Assembly (NCBI RefSeq): GCF_001641285.1
Contig: NZ_CP014841.1
Location: 1,240,001-1,304,000, forward strand
From: Dyella thiooxydans
Lineage (GTDB): Bacteria; Pseudomonadota; Gammaproteobacteria; Xanthomonadales; Rhodanobacteraceae
Length of the DNA: 64,000 bases
Reading direction: 5' to 3'
Program-made: the position numbers and the translations under genes
Shown here: piece after piece, positions 1 to 8,991 of the stretch
How positions within the stretch are numbered: the stretch's first letter is position 1
How the letters are laid out: every line of letters begins with the position of its first letter
Notes under the pieces: generated by a model
The model's database searches: none
What the model was told of the DNA's origin: nothing
The model's input: the letters and a program-made list of their open reading frames with translations, nothing else

Positions 1-1
1 G

Positions 2-1588
2 CTTGCGGCCGACAAGACCGGCACGCTGACCCGCAACCGCATGGAGGTTGCCGAGCTGGCCATCGACGGCAGCCACTACGACGCGGCGACGGACGGTCCG
101 CTGGACGAGCCGTTCCACGCGCTGGTCGAGTTCGCCATGCTGGCCACGCCGGCGCAGCCGTTCGACCCGATGGAGCTGGCGATCCAGGCGTTCGGCCGGA
201 GCCTGCTCGCCGGCACCGAACACGTGCATGCCGACTGGCTGCCGGTCGCCGAGTACGGCCTCAGTCCAGAGATCCTGGCGATGACCCGGGTGTACCCGGA
301 GCGCGCGCCCGACCGCCACCTGCTTGCGACCAAAGGGGCACCCGAGGCGGTCGCCGACCTCTGCCACCTGGCCGAACCCGATCTCGCCGACCTGCGCGCG
401 ACCGTGGCGGCGATGGCCGGACGCGGCCTGCGCGTGCTCGGCGTGGCCCGCGGCCACTGGCGCGGAGACGCCCGCCCGGCCAGCCAGCACGATTTCGACT
501 TCGAATTCCTCGGCCTCGTCGGCCTGCTGGATCCACCGCGCAGCGAGGTGCCGGCGGCGCTGGCCGAATGTCGTGCGGCGGGCGTCCGCGTGATCATGCT
601 CACCGGCGACCATCCGCTCACCGCGCAGGCGATCGGCCACCGCGTCGGCCTCGCCGACCAGCCGGTGGTGCTGACCGGCGGCGACATCGACGCGATGGAC
701 GACGTCACCCTGACTGCGCGCCTGCGCGACACCGACATCTGCGCCCGGGTCATGCCCGAGCAGAAGCTGCGGCTGGTGCGCTGCCTGCAGGCCGGCGGCG
801 AGGTGGTGGGCATGACCGGCGACGGCGTCAACGATGCGCCCGCACTGCGGGCAGCCGATGTCGGCATCGCGATGGGCGAGCGCGGCACCGACGTGGCGCG
901 CGAGGCGGCGGCGCTGGTGCTGCTGGACGACAGCTTCGCCAGCATCGTGGCGGCGATCCGGCAGGGGCGTCGCATCGACGACAACGTGCGCCGCGCCACC
1001 CGCTTCATCTTCGCCGTGCACGTGCCGGTGGTGGCGCTGGCGCTGGTGCCGGCCCTGGCGCACTGGCCGGTATTGCTGATGCCGGTGAACATTGTATTGC
1101 TGGAGCTGCTGATCGATCCGGCCTGCTCGGTGGTGTTCGAGGCCGACCCGGCCGCCGACACGGTGATGCGCCGCCCGCCGCGCCGGGCCGCCGACTCGCC
1201 GTTCGCCCCCCGCCAGCTGCTGCGCGGGTTGCTGCAGGGCGCCGGCCTCGCGGCGATCCTGCTCGCGGGCTTCGGCCTGCTGCAGGACACCGTGGGACCG
1301 GTCCAGGCGCGCACCGGCACCTTCCTCGCCCTGCTGCTGTCGGTATTCCTGCTGACGCTCGCCAACCGCGCGCGCCACCGTGCGGGGGCCGGCAACCCCT
1401 GGCTGCTGCCGATGTTCGCCGCCCTGCTGGCGATGATCGTGCTGGCGCTAGGCGTGCCGTGGCTGCGCCATGTGATGGCGATGGCCTGGCCCGCAGCGGC
1501 CACGTGGCTCGGCATGGCGGCGATGCTGGCGGCAGCCGCCGCATGGCTGGCGCTGCTGCGTCGTCACGCCTCGCCGCCGAGCGACTGA
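2..1588 (+). CDS. Cation-transporting P-type ATPase, C-terminal two thirds (5' end outside window)
   Basis: This is an integral-membrane ATPase that moves a cation using an aspartyl-phosphate intermediate. The frame is already open at the window edge, and the fourth visible codon is the phosphorylated Asp of the DKTGTLT motif, so the N-terminal actuator domain and first membrane helices are missing. The ATP-binding and hinge regions follow, with MLTGDHPLTAQ and TGDGVNDAPAL (visible residues about 272-282). The last ~200 residues form several hydrophobic helices, with a NIVLLELLIDPACSVVFE stretch typical of the Cation_ATPase_C domain of the type II (Ca2+/Mg2+/H+-like) branch. There is no heavy-metal CPC motif in the visible part. 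The ion cannot be assigned from this fragment. It lies about 100 bp before cydDC on the same strand, with no clear functional link. Confidence 0.93.
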   Translation, partial: LAADKTGTLTRNRMEVAELAIDGSHYDAATDGPLDEPFHALVEFAMLATPAQPFDPMELAIQAFGRSLLAGTEHVHADWLPVAEYGLSPEILAMTRVYPERAPDRHLLATKGAPEAVADLCHLAEPDLADLRATVAAMAGRGLRVLGVARGHWRGDARPASQHDFDFEFLGLVGLLDPPRSEVPAALAECRAAGVRVIMLTGDHPLTAQAIGHRVGLADQPVVLTGGDIDAMDDVTLTARLRDTDICARVMPEQKLRLVRCLQAGGEVVGMTGDGVNDAPALRAADVGIAMGERGTDVAREAAALVLLDDSFASIVAAIRQGRRIDDNVRRATRFIFAVHVPVVALALVPALAHWPVLLMPVNIVLLELLIDPACSVVFEADPAADTVMRRPPRRAADSPFAPRQLLRGLLQGAGLAAILLAGFGLLQDTVGPVQARTGTFLALLLSVFLLTLANRARHRAGAGNPWLLPMFAALLAMIVLALGVPWLRHVMAMAWPAAATWLGMAAMLAAAAAWLALLRRHASPPSD

Positions 1589-1632
1589 GGCGACCAGCCG
1601 GGCGGTCGCGCACTGTTATCCTGCGCGGGCCC

Positions 1633-1654
1633 GGAGTCGCCGTCCGGCGACTCC
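1633..1654. other. Perfect 9-bp hairpin between the P-type ATPase and cydD
   Basis: GGAGTCGCC and GGCGACTCC pair around a GTCC loop. No T-tract follows on either strand, so a Rho-independent terminator is unlikely. It may be a leader structure or a weak barrier between the two genes. I see no convincing promoter in the 96-bp gap. Confidence 0.35.
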
Positions 1655-1684
1655 GTCCCCCTGCCCACCGAGCGTGCCTGCCGC

Positions 1685-3430
1685 GTGTCCGCCGCCTCCG
1701 ACCTGCCGCGCCCCGAAGTCTGGCTGAAAAGCTTCCGTTCCCGGGTTCGTGCACCGCTGCGCCAGGCGACCGCACTCGGTCTCGTCAACGGACTGCTGCT
1801 GGTCGCCCAGGCCTGGCTGGCGGCGTGGGCGATCAATGCCGGCGTGATGCACCGCGCGCCACTAGCCCGGCTGTGGCCGGCGCTGGCGGTCCTGCCGGTG
1901 GTGTTCGCACTGCGTTTCGCGCTGGCGCGCGCGGCCGAGCGCGTCGCCTTCCGCGCCGGCGCCATCGTGCGCCGCACGCTGCGCGCCGACCTGCTGGACC
2001 ACCTGCAGCGGCTGGGACCGGCGTGGCTGCAACGGCAGGCGCGCGGCGATCTGGTCACCCGCGTCGTCGGCGGCGTGGAGGCGATGGAGGGCTACTACGC
2101 GCGCTACCTGCCGACCATGGGCATGACCGCGCTGCTGCCGCTGGCGATCCTGGTCGCGGTGTTTCCCGCCGACTGGATCTCGGCGCTGGTGATGCTGGTC
2201 AGCGCGCCGCTGATCCCGTTCTTCATGTGGATGATCGGCAAGGGCACCGAGGAGCTGAACCAGAAGCAGTGGCGCGTGCTGGCGTTCCTCGGGGCGCGCT
2301 TCCTGGACACCCTGCAGGGCCTGACCACGCTCAAGCTGTTCGGTGCCAGCCGGCGCGAGGCGGCCGTGGTGGCGCAGGTGTCCGACGACTACCGGCGCAG
2401 CACCATGCAGGTGCTGCGCGTGGCGTTCCTGTCGTCGGTGGTGCTGGAGTTCCTCGCCACGGTGAGCATCGCCGTGGTCGCCGTGCTGGTGGGCTTCCGC
2501 CTGATGTGGGGCGAACTGGCCTTCCTGCCCGGCCTGTTCGCCCTGCTGCTGGCACCGGAGTTCTTCGGCCCGTTGCGCAACATGGGCACGGTCTACCACC
2601 TGCGCATGGAAGCCATCGGTGCGGCGGAGCGGATGGTGCAGGTCTTCGCCGAACCCGTCCCGGAGCGACGACCCGGAACGGGGGCGGCCCCTTCCGCAGC
2701 GCCGTCGCTGTCATTCGAAGCCACGGGCTTCGCCTATCCCGACGGCACCGTCGCCCTGGACGGCTGCCGTTTCACCGCACCCGCCGGCCAGGTGACCGCG
2801 ATCGTCGGTGCCAGCGGCGCCGGCAAGAGCACCGTGCTGCACCTGTTGCTCGGGTTCATCGGATGCACTGACGGTCGCATCACGGTCGGTGATGTCGACC
2901 TGGCGGAGATCGCCGAAACCGACTGGCTGGCGCGCGTCGGCTGGGTGCCGCAGCGTGCGCACCTGTTCGAGGGCAGCGTGGCCGACAACCTGCGACTGGC
3001 CCGCCCCGATGCCGATGATGCCCGGCTGCGCGAGGCCGCCCGCGCCGCTGGCGCCGAGGCCTTCATCGACGCGCTGCCGCAGGGCTTTGACACGCCGCTC
3101 GGCGAGCGCGGCGCCAACCTGTCCGGTGGACAGGTGCAGCGACTCGCGCTGGCCCGCGCCTTCCTGAAGGACGCGCCGGTGCTGCTGCTGGACGAGCCGA
3201 CCGCCCATCTGGACACGCACAGTCAGCGGGCGGTGATCGAAGCGATCGAGCGGCTGGCCCGCGGCCGCACCGTGCTGCTGGTGACCCATCGCTTGCACGC
3301 GCTGGCGCTGGCCGACCACGTGGTGCTGCTCGACGACGGACGGGTGGTCGAACAGGGCCCGCCGGAGTCGCTGCGCGCGGCCGATGGTCCGTTCGCACGC
3401 CTGCTGGCCGCCGCCGCGGTGTCCGCATGA
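1685..3430 (+). CDS. cydD: Thiol reductant ABC exporter subunit CydD
   Basis: CydD is one half of the heterodimeric CydDC inner-membrane ABC exporter, which sends cysteine/glutathione to the periplasm and is needed for assembly of cytochrome bd. The protein has 581 residues, the usual length. It has an N-terminal six-helix exporter domain, then a nucleotide-binding domain with Walker A GASGAGKST (from about residue 375), signature LSGGQVQRLALARA, Walker B VLLLDEPTAHLD and an H-loop VTHRL. The start is GTG. The last codons overlap the start of the next gene as ATGA, so cydC is translationally coupled. The cytochrome bd structural genes lie just downstream on the opposite strand, which supports the assignment over a generic lipid-type exporter. 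Confidence 0.93.
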   Translation: MSAASDLPRPEVWLKSFRSRVRAPLRQATALGLVNGLLLVAQAWLAAWAINAGVMHRAPLARLWPALAVLPVVFALRFALARAAERVAFRAGAIVRRTLRADLLDHLQRLGPAWLQRQARGDLVTRVVGGVEAMEGYYARYLPTMGMTALLPLAILVAVFPADWISALVMLVSAPLIPFFMWMIGKGTEELNQKQWRVLAFLGARFLDTLQGLTTLKLFGASRREAAVVAQVSDDYRRSTMQVLRVAFLSSVVLEFLATVSIAVVAVLVGFRLMWGELAFLPGLFALLLAPEFFGPLRNMGTVYHLRMEAIGAAERMVQVFAEPVPERRPGTGAAPSAAPSLSFEATGFAYPDGTVALDGCRFTAPAGQVTAIVGASGAGKSTVLHLLLGFIGCTDGRITVGDVDLAEIAETDWLARVGWVPQRAHLFEGSVADNLRLARPDADDARLREAARAAGAEAFIDALPQGFDTPLGERGANLSGGQVQRLALARAFLKDAPVLLLDEPTAHLDTHSQRAVIEAIERLARGRTVLLVTHRLHALALADHVVLLDDGRVVEQGPPESLRAADGPFARLLAAAAVSA

Positions 3431-5187
3431 GGCGCCGCGCCGACCGCGCCCAAGGACGTGCCGACCTGCGCCGGCTGTGGGTGCTGTTCCGCCCCTACCG
3501 CGCATGGATGGCCGGCGGCGCCCTGCTGGCGCTGGCCGCCCTGCTCGCCAACGTCGGCCTGCTGGCAGTGTCCGGCCACTTCATTGCGGCGATGGCGCTG
3601 GCCGGGGCGGCCGGCGTCACGCTGAACTACTTCACCCCGGCCGCGCTGATCCGCGCCTTCGCGCTGACCCGCACCGGCGGCCGCTACCTGGAGCGGCTGG
3701 TCACCCACGAGGCTACCTTCCGCCTGCTGGCGCAGCTGCGGGTGTGGTTCTACGAACACCTCGAGCCACTGGCCCCGGCACGCCTGCAGTCCCTGCGCGC
3801 CGCCGACCTGCTGTCGCGCATCCAGGCCGACATCGACACGCTCAACCAGGTCTATCTGCGCCTGTTCGTGCCGGTGGTGGTGGCCGCACTCGGCAGCCTG
3901 GCGATCGTCGCGGTGATGGCCATCTTCAGCGTGCCGGTCGCGCTGGGTACAGCGCTGGGGCTTGCGCTCGCAGGGGTGGCCTTGCCGGCCTGGCTGCGGC
4001 ATCGCGGCGAAGCGGCCGGCGCCCGCGCCGTGCAGACCCGCGCTGCCCTGCGCAACGCGGTGGCCGATGCCCTCGCCGGAGCCGCCGAACTGCGCGTGTA
4101 CGGCGCGGAGCACGCCTGGCATGAACGCGTGCAGCAGCTCTCCGACGACCTGCTCGCCGACCAGCGCCGGCTGAGCGAACTGGCCGGATTTTCCGCCGGC
4201 GCCGTCGGCCTGTGCGCCAACCTGGCGCTGTGGTGGGCGGTGATCGCCGCGGCACCCGCGGTGGCCGCCGGCACGATCGCACCGGCGCAGCTGGCGATGC
4301 TGGCACTGTTCGCCATGGCCGCCTTCGAGGCGGTGACGCCGCTGCCGCTGGCGTTCCAGATGCTGGGCGAGCAGCTCGCCGCGGCACGACGCATTTTTGC
4401 CGTGGTGGACGCCGAGCCGGCCGTGGCCGCGCCGGACCGGCCATCGCCCGCACCGCGCGATGCCAGCGTGCGCTTCGAACGCGTGCGCTTCCGCTACGAC
4501 GTGGACCGCCCCTGGGTGCTGGACGGTTTCGACCTGGCGCTCGCGCCCGGCTCGCGCACCGCGCTGGTCGGTGCCAGCGGTGCCGGCAAGAGCAGCGTGC
4601 TGCAGCTGCTGGCCCGTTTCCGCGACTTCCAGGACGGCCAGGTACTGCTCGGCGGCGAGCCGTTGCGGGACTTCGCCCCGGACGACGCACGCGCCTGCTT
4701 CGCGGTGGTCTCGCAGGACGCCTACCTGTTCAACGGCACGGTGCTGGACAACCTGCTGCTGGCGCGGCCGGATGCCGGCGAAGCGGCTATCGTGGCGGCC
4801 TGCCGCGCGGCGCAGGTGCACGAGGTGATCGAAGCCCTTCCCGAGGCCTACCACACCACGCTCGGCGAAGCCGGCATGCGCCTGTCCGGTGGCCAGGCGC
4901 GCCGGTTGGCGATCGCCCGCGCGCTGCTCAAGGATGCCCCGATCCTGCTGCTGGACGAGCCCACCGAGGGCCTCGATGCCGCCACTGCCCGCGCGCTCCA
5001 CGACTCGCTGGCCGTCGCCATGGCCGGCCGCACCGTGCTGCTGATCACCCACCAGCTCGGCACGCTGGCCGGTCTGGTCGACGAGGTGGCCGTGCTGGAC
5101 GGCGGGCGCATCGTGCAGCGCGGCCGGCCCGACGACCTGATGCGGCAACCCGGCCCCTTCCTCGACCTGCAGGACGTACTGGGCTGA
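3427..5187 (+). CDS. cydC: Thiol reductant ABC exporter subunit CydC
   Basis: This is the second half of the CydDC exporter, 586 residues. It has an N-terminal transmembrane exporter domain (starting RRLWVLFRPYRAWMAGGALL) and a C-terminal ATPase domain with Walker A GASGAGKSS, signature LSGGQARRLAIARA, Walker B ILLLDEPTEGLD and H-loop LITHQLG. Both nucleotide-binding domains of the pair have intact motifs. The start ATG overlaps the cydD stop by 4 bp. The gene ends directly in the strong hairpin that also serves the converging cydABX genes. Confidence 0.93.
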   Translation: MRRRADRAQGRADLRRLWVLFRPYRAWMAGGALLALAALLANVGLLAVSGHFIAAMALAGAAGVTLNYFTPAALIRAFALTRTGGRYLERLVTHEATFRLLAQLRVWFYEHLEPLAPARLQSLRAADLLSRIQADIDTLNQVYLRLFVPVVVAALGSLAIVAVMAIFSVPVALGTALGLALAGVALPAWLRHRGEAAGARAVQTRAALRNAVADALAGAAELRVYGAEHAWHERVQQLSDDLLADQRRLSELAGFSAGAVGLCANLALWWAVIAAAPAVAAGTIAPAQLAMLALFAMAAFEAVTPLPLAFQMLGEQLAAARRIFAVVDAEPAVAAPDRPSPAPRDASVRFERVRFRYDVDRPWVLDGFDLALAPGSRTALVGASGAGKSSVLQLLARFRDFQDGQVLLGGEPLRDFAPDDARACFAVVSQDAYLFNGTVLDNLLLARPDAGEAAIVAACRAAQVHEVIEALPEAYHTTLGEAGMRLSGGQARRLAIARALLKDAPILLLDEPTEGLDAATARALHDSLAVAMAGRTVLLITHQLGTLAGLVDEVAVLDGGRIVQRGRPDDLMRQPGPFLDLQDVLG

Positions 5188-5217
5188 AAAAACGAGGGGA
5201 CCGTTGCCGGTCCCCTC
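5187..5217 (-). terminator. Convergent Rho-independent terminator (best for the leftward cyd operon)
   Basis: GAGGGGACCG and CGGTCCCCTC form a perfect 10-bp stem with a TTGC loop. Read leftward, the stem is followed by six T residues (the A-run at 5187-5192), so it terminates the cydABX transcript. Rightward there is no T-tract, but the hairpin sits immediately after the cydC stop. Confidence 0.85.
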
Positions 5218-5241
5218 GCCCCTTCCCCGCAAGCGTCCGGC

Positions 5242-5445
5242 TCAGTGGCCGGCCGGCTCCGTCTCGTCGACGGTACCGTCGTGCGCGTCCATCCAGGCGC
5301 CGCCTGCAGCGGCGACCAACACGATCATCGCGGTGCCGACGAACCAGGCGAAATACCACGAACCGTAGTCGCCCAGGATCACGCCCATCACGATCGCCAC
5401 CACGGCGAGCAGCATGTAGATCAGGAATTGCAGAAACGTCTTCAT
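5242..5445 (-). CDS. cydX: CydX-like small subunit of cytochrome bd, with an extra N-terminal membrane helix
   Basis: This is a 67-residue membrane protein directly after cydB (11-bp gap). Its second half has SWYFAWFVGT followed by a hydrophobic run and an acidic tail, matching the WYFAW(I/F)xGT signature that opens CydX, the ~37-residue subunit that stabilises the haems of cytochrome bd-I. Here that signature is preceded by about 29 residues forming another hydrophobic helix (FLQFLIYMLLAVVAIVMGVI). The total length is therefore nearly double a classical CydX, with two predicted helices. No alternative ATG lies before the WYFAW segment, so the long form is the likely product. The CydX assignment rests on motif and position. 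The function of the extra helix is unknown. Confidence 0.72.
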   Translation of the reverse strand: MKTFLQFLIYMLLAVVAIVMGVILGDYGSWYFAWFVGTAMIVLVAAAGGAWMDAHDGTVDETEPAGH

Positions 5446-5456
5446 GGCTCGCTCCC

Positions 5457-6590
5457 TCAGTACGCGTGTTCGTCATGCTGGATGGCCGCGGCATCGACCT
5501 CGCCGCGCATCACCCAGAACGCCCAGCTGGTGTACCAGACCACCAGCGGCACGAACACCGCGGCAAACCCGGTCGCCCACAGCAGCGTGGTCTGGCTCGA
5601 CACCGAATTCCACAGCGTCAGGCTCTGCGACGGCTCGCTGCTGGACGGCATCAGGAACGGGAACAGTGCCGCGCCCACCGTGCCGATCACGCCGATCCAG
5701 GCGCCCGCACCCAGCCACCAGGCCAGCGTGGACCGCCTGCCGCGCACGGCCAGCAGGCCCAGCAACATACCGGCATAGCCGAGCGCCGGTACCGCCCACA
5801 GCAGCGGCTGGCTGCGGTAGTTGGCCAGCAGCCCGCCGGCCACCACGCTCGCCTGCTGCTGCAGCGGGTTCTGCGGTAGACCGGGCGCCGGCGCATGCTC
5901 GAGCACGAAGCCCGGCAGGAACGACACCCAGATGCCACCGAGCGTGAACAGCACGATCGCCGCGATCGCCGCGCCCATCGCCGCCTTGCGCGCGCGGGGT
6001 GCGACGGCGCCGCCGGCGCGCCCCATCAGCATCACGCCGCCCATGTAGATCGACAGCGAGAGCGACAGCAGGCCGCACAGCACGGCGAACGGATTGAGCA
6101 GGGACACGAAGCTGCCGGTGTAGTACGAGCGCATGTCCCAGTCGAAGTGGAACGGCACGCCCTGCAGCATGTTCCCCATCGCGGCGCCGTAGATGATCAT
6201 CGGCACCGCGCCGCTGACCAGCAGCGCCCAGTCCCAGGCGTTGCGCCAGGTGGCCGAAGGCAGCTTGCTGCGGTACTCGAAGCCGAGCGGACGCACGATC
6301 ATCGTCCACAGCAGCAGCAGCATCACCACGTACAGGCCGGAAAACGCCGTGGCGTAGATCAGCGGGAACGCGGCGAAGATCGCGCCGCCGCCGAGGATGA
6401 ACCACACCTGGTTACCGTCCCAGTGCGGACCGATCGCGTTGAGGCAGACCCGACGTTCGTTGTCGTCACGACCGACGAAGCGCAGCAGCGTGCCCACGCC
6501 CATGTCCATGCCGACCATGATCGCCAGCCCCATCAGCAGCACGCCGAGCACAAGCCACCACAGCACCTTGAGTCCGAAATAGAGTTCCAT
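5457..6590 (-). CDS. cydB: Cytochrome bd quinol oxidase subunit II
   Basis: CydB is the structural partner of CydA in the bd-type terminal oxidase, which oxidises ubiquinol and reduces O2 at high affinity without proton pumping. The protein has 377 residues, as usual, with about eight to nine hydrophobic helices. Recognisable family stretches include GMDMGVGTLL, NAIGPHWDGNQVW near the N-terminus and WNSVSSQTTL near the C-terminus. It starts 4 bp from the cydA stop and is followed by the CydX-like gene, the standard cydABX order. Confidence 0.95.
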   Translation of the reverse strand: MELYFGLKVLWWLVLGVLLMGLAIMVGMDMGVGTLLRFVGRDDNERRVCLNAIGPHWDGNQVWFILGGGAIFAAFPLIYATAFSGLYVVMLLLLWTMIVRPLGFEYRSKLPSATWRNAWDWALLVSGAVPMIIYGAAMGNMLQGVPFHFDWDMRSYYTGSFVSLLNPFAVLCGLLSLSLSIYMGGVMLMGRAGGAVAPRARKAAMGAAIAAIVLFTLGGIWVSFLPGFVLEHAPAPGLPQNPLQQQASVVAGGLLANYRSQPLLWAVPALGYAGMLLGLLAVRGRRSTLAWWLGAGAWIGVIGTVGAALFPFLMPSSSEPSQSLTLWNSVSSQTTLLWATGFAAVFVPLVVWYTSWAFWVMRGEVDAAAIQHDEHAY

Positions 6591-6593
6591 CGT

Positions 6594-8198
6594 TCAGTCC
6601 TCCTTGCGCATCATGGCCACGGCCGCGGCGCGACCACCCAGTGCGGGACGCGGTGGCGCGTGATCGCCGTGCCCATGACTGCTCGGCCCCTTGCGGATGA
6701 ACTTCACCATCAGGGTCATCTCGATCACGATGAACACCGTGTAGAGCGTGACGAAGCCGATCAGCGAGAACACCATGTAACCCACGCTGTGGCTGGACGC
6801 GGACATCCAGGTGGGCAGCAGGCCGTACACCGTCCACGGCTGCCGGCCGATCTCGGCGGTGAGCCAGCCGAACTCGTTGGCGATGAACGGTATCGGGATC
6901 ATCCACGGCGCCAGGCGCAGGAACCACTTGCGGTTCTCCACGTCGTTGCGCACCGAGAAGATCACCGCCAGCACGAAGTACGCGAGCATCGCCAGGCCCA
7001 GCCCAACCATCACGCGGAAACTCCAGAACATCGCGAAGACGTTCGGCACCGCATCGCCGGCAGCCTTCTGGATATCGGCCGGTGTGGCCTTCTCCACGTC
7101 CTGGTCCGGCGCATAGCGCTTGACCAGGAAGCCGTAGCCCAGATCCTGCTGATGGCTGTTGAACTGCGCCAGCGCATCGGCATTGGTCGGATCCTTGCTG
7201 AGCACCTTCAGCGCCGCCACGGCCGGAATGCCGTTGGCGATGCGCTTGGCCGCATCGGCCTCGATCCAGTCCACGCCCGGGATTTCCTGGGTCATCGTGT
7301 GGGTCAGCAAGGGCGTCAACACATAGGGCACCTGCACTTCGAACAGGTTGCGCTTCTGCTCCTGCGAGGGCCACGCGATCACGTTGAACGCCGCCGGCGC
7401 CGGCTCGGTCTGCCACATCGCCTCCATCGCCGCCAGCTTCGACGGCTGCGCCTGGCCACCGACGAAGCCGAGCGCGTCACCCAGGGTGATCACGCCGGCC
7501 GTGGCCAGCACACCGAACAGTGCGGCCATGCGGAACGAACGACGCGCCATCGCCATGTGCCGGTTGCGGTACATGTAGTAGGCACTGATGCCGGTGACGA
7601 AGATCGCCGCCGTGACGTAGCCGGCGATACTGGTGTGCACGAACTTGGCCTGGGCATCGTGGCTGAAGATCAGGCTGGAGAAGCTGTCCAGCTCCATGCG
7701 CATGGTGACCGGGTTGAACTTCGCGCCCGCCGGGTCCTGCATGAAGCTGTTGGCGATCAGGATCCACAGCGCCGACAGGTTCGTGCCGAAGGCCACCAGG
7801 TAGGTGACCAGCAGGTGCTGTACCTTGGACAGCCGCTTCCAGCCGAAGATCATCAGGCCGACGAAGGTCGATTCCATGAAGAAGGCCATCAGGCCCTCGA
7901 TCGCCAGCGGCGCGCCGAAGATGTCGCCGACGAAGCCGGAGTAGAACGACCAGTTGGTGCCGAATTCGAACTCCATGGTCAGGCCGGTGGCGATGCCCAG
8001 GGCCATGTTCACCACGAAGAGCTTGGCCCAGAACTCGGCCATCTCGCGGTAGATGGCCTTGCCGGTGGTGACGTAGACCGTCTCCACCGCCGCTATGAAG
8101 AAACTGAGCCCGAGCGTGAGCGGTACGAACAGATAGTGATAAAGCGCGGTGACAGCGAACTGCCACCGCGAGAGTTCAACAACCGTACTGTCGATCAT
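6594..8198 (-). CDS. cydA: Cytochrome bd quinol oxidase subunit I
   Basis: CydA is the catalytic subunit carrying haems b558, b595 and d. The protein has 534 residues. The N-terminal TALYHYLFVPLTLGL contains His21, equivalent to the conserved axial haem ligand near the N-terminus. KFVHTSIAGY carries the second His, and GRQPW is the family signature. The distance between the helices leaves room for a long periplasmic quinol-binding Q-loop, so this is the CydA (long Q-loop) rather than the CioA type. It lies 42 bp downstream of ompW on the same strand and may share that gene's promoter. Confidence 0.95.
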   Translation of the reverse strand: MIDSTVVELSRWQFAVTALYHYLFVPLTLGLSFFIAAVETVYVTTGKAIYREMAEFWAKLFVVNMALGIATGLTMEFEFGTNWSFYSGFVGDIFGAPLAIEGLMAFFMESTFVGLMIFGWKRLSKVQHLLVTYLVAFGTNLSALWILIANSFMQDPAGAKFNPVTMRMELDSFSSLIFSHDAQAKFVHTSIAGYVTAAIFVTGISAYYMYRNRHMAMARRSFRMAALFGVLATAGVITLGDALGFVGGQAQPSKLAAMEAMWQTEPAPAAFNVIAWPSQEQKRNLFEVQVPYVLTPLLTHTMTQEIPGVDWIEADAAKRIANGIPAVAALKVLSKDPTNADALAQFNSHQQDLGYGFLVKRYAPDQDVEKATPADIQKAAGDAVPNVFAMFWSFRVMVGLGLAMLAYFVLAVIFSVRNDVENRKWFLRLAPWMIPIPFIANEFGWLTAEIGRQPWTVYGLLPTWMSASSHSVGYMVFSLIGFVTLYTVFIVIEMTLMVKFIRKGPSSHGHGDHAPPRPALGGRAAAVAMMRKED

Positions 8199-8240
8199 GT
8201 CCTTGTTCCCAGGTGGACGAAGGTGATCGCATCTCCGGTA

Positions 8241-8855
8241 TCAGAAGCGGTAACCGATGCTCAGGCCGTAGGCCAGCGGATCGATCTTGGCCTTGCCGAC
8301 CTTGGTGCCGTTTACCTTCACGTCACCGGCGATGCTCATCCAGCGTACATCCGCGGTAGCCAGCCAACGATCGTTGATGCGGAAATCGAGGCCGGCGTGC
8401 GCGGCTGCGCCGAAACTGTTTGCGATGCTTACATGCGTACCCTGCAGCGGGCCGACACCGCGGGTCTGGAAGAAATTGGTGTAGTTCAGGCCCACGCCCA
8501 CGAACGGCGAGACCGTCGCGTCGGGCATGAAGTGGTAGTTCACACCCACCGTCGGCGGCAGGTGCTTGGTGGTCGCGGCGGACACGCCATTGAGGCGGAC
8601 GGTGTGCTTGAACGGCAGCGCGGCCAGCACGTCGACACCCCAGTTGCGATCGAACATGTATTCGATGCTGAAGGTGGGCTTGGTGTCGCTGTTGATGGTG
8701 GCCTTCATCCCGGCCAACGTGCCGTTGTTGGACTTCGGATTGACGGTGTGGACGCCAACCCGGAACACCCACGGCGAGGTATCGGCGGCGTGGGCGGCGG
8801 ATGCGGCACCCAAGGCGAGGGCCAGGGCGGTCAGGGCAAGAGCGGATGCTTTCAT
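8241..8855 (-). CDS. ompW: OmpW family outer-membrane protein
   Basis: This is an eight-stranded outer-membrane barrel expected to act as a small hydrophobic-molecule channel. I chose the ATG at 8855 because it starts a clear signal peptide (MKASALALTALALALGAASAAHA) and is preceded by AAGGA at good spacing. The longer frame upstream lacks this. The mature part begins DTSPWVFRVGVHTVNP and ends in LAYGLSIGYRF, with a terminal Phe as required for BAM insertion. Length is 204 residues, normal for OmpW. In enterobacteria ompW is Fnr-controlled, and an Fnr-like palindrome lies upstream here. It is followed by cydABX. Confidence 0.88.
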   Translation of the reverse strand: MKASALALTALALALGAASAAHAADTSPWVFRVGVHTVNPKSNNGTLAGMKATINSDTKPTFSIEYMFDRNWGVDVLAALPFKHTVRLNGVSAATTKHLPPTVGVNYHFMPDATVSPFVGVGLNYTNFFQTRGVGPLQGTHVSIANSFGAAAHAGLDFRINDRWLATADVRWMSIAGDVKVNGTKVGKAKIDPLAYGLSIGYRF

Positions 8856-8892
8856 GGGGCGTTCCTTTGTTGTTGTGTCGAAAGACGGATGC

Positions 8893-8933
8893 ATTGTCAT
8901 CAGCCTGTCGCTTCGCCTTTTGACCGCCGTCAG
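8893..8933 (-). promoter_or_regulatory. Candidate Anr/Fnr-dependent promoter for ompW(-cydABX)
   Basis: On the + strand 8920-8933 reads TTGACCGCCGTCAG, a one-mismatch palindrome of the TTGAC-N4-GTCAA type recognised by Fnr/Anr-class regulators. Reading leftward, a weak -10-like GACAAT (8898-8893) puts the start site near 8886, so the box would be centred about 40.5 bp upstream. That is the class II activation position. This is visible sequence plus inference, with no experimental support. Confidence 0.45.
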
Positions 8934-8991
8934 TTCTTTCGATCCGATCCGTCTTGCTGCGACGCCCTGCCGCAGCCCTCGATCGCCCGCC

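Noticed and set aside
568-2871. 767-codon rightward frame
   Set aside because: Overlaps the P-type ATPase and cydD in another frame, Gly/Arg/Ala-only composition.
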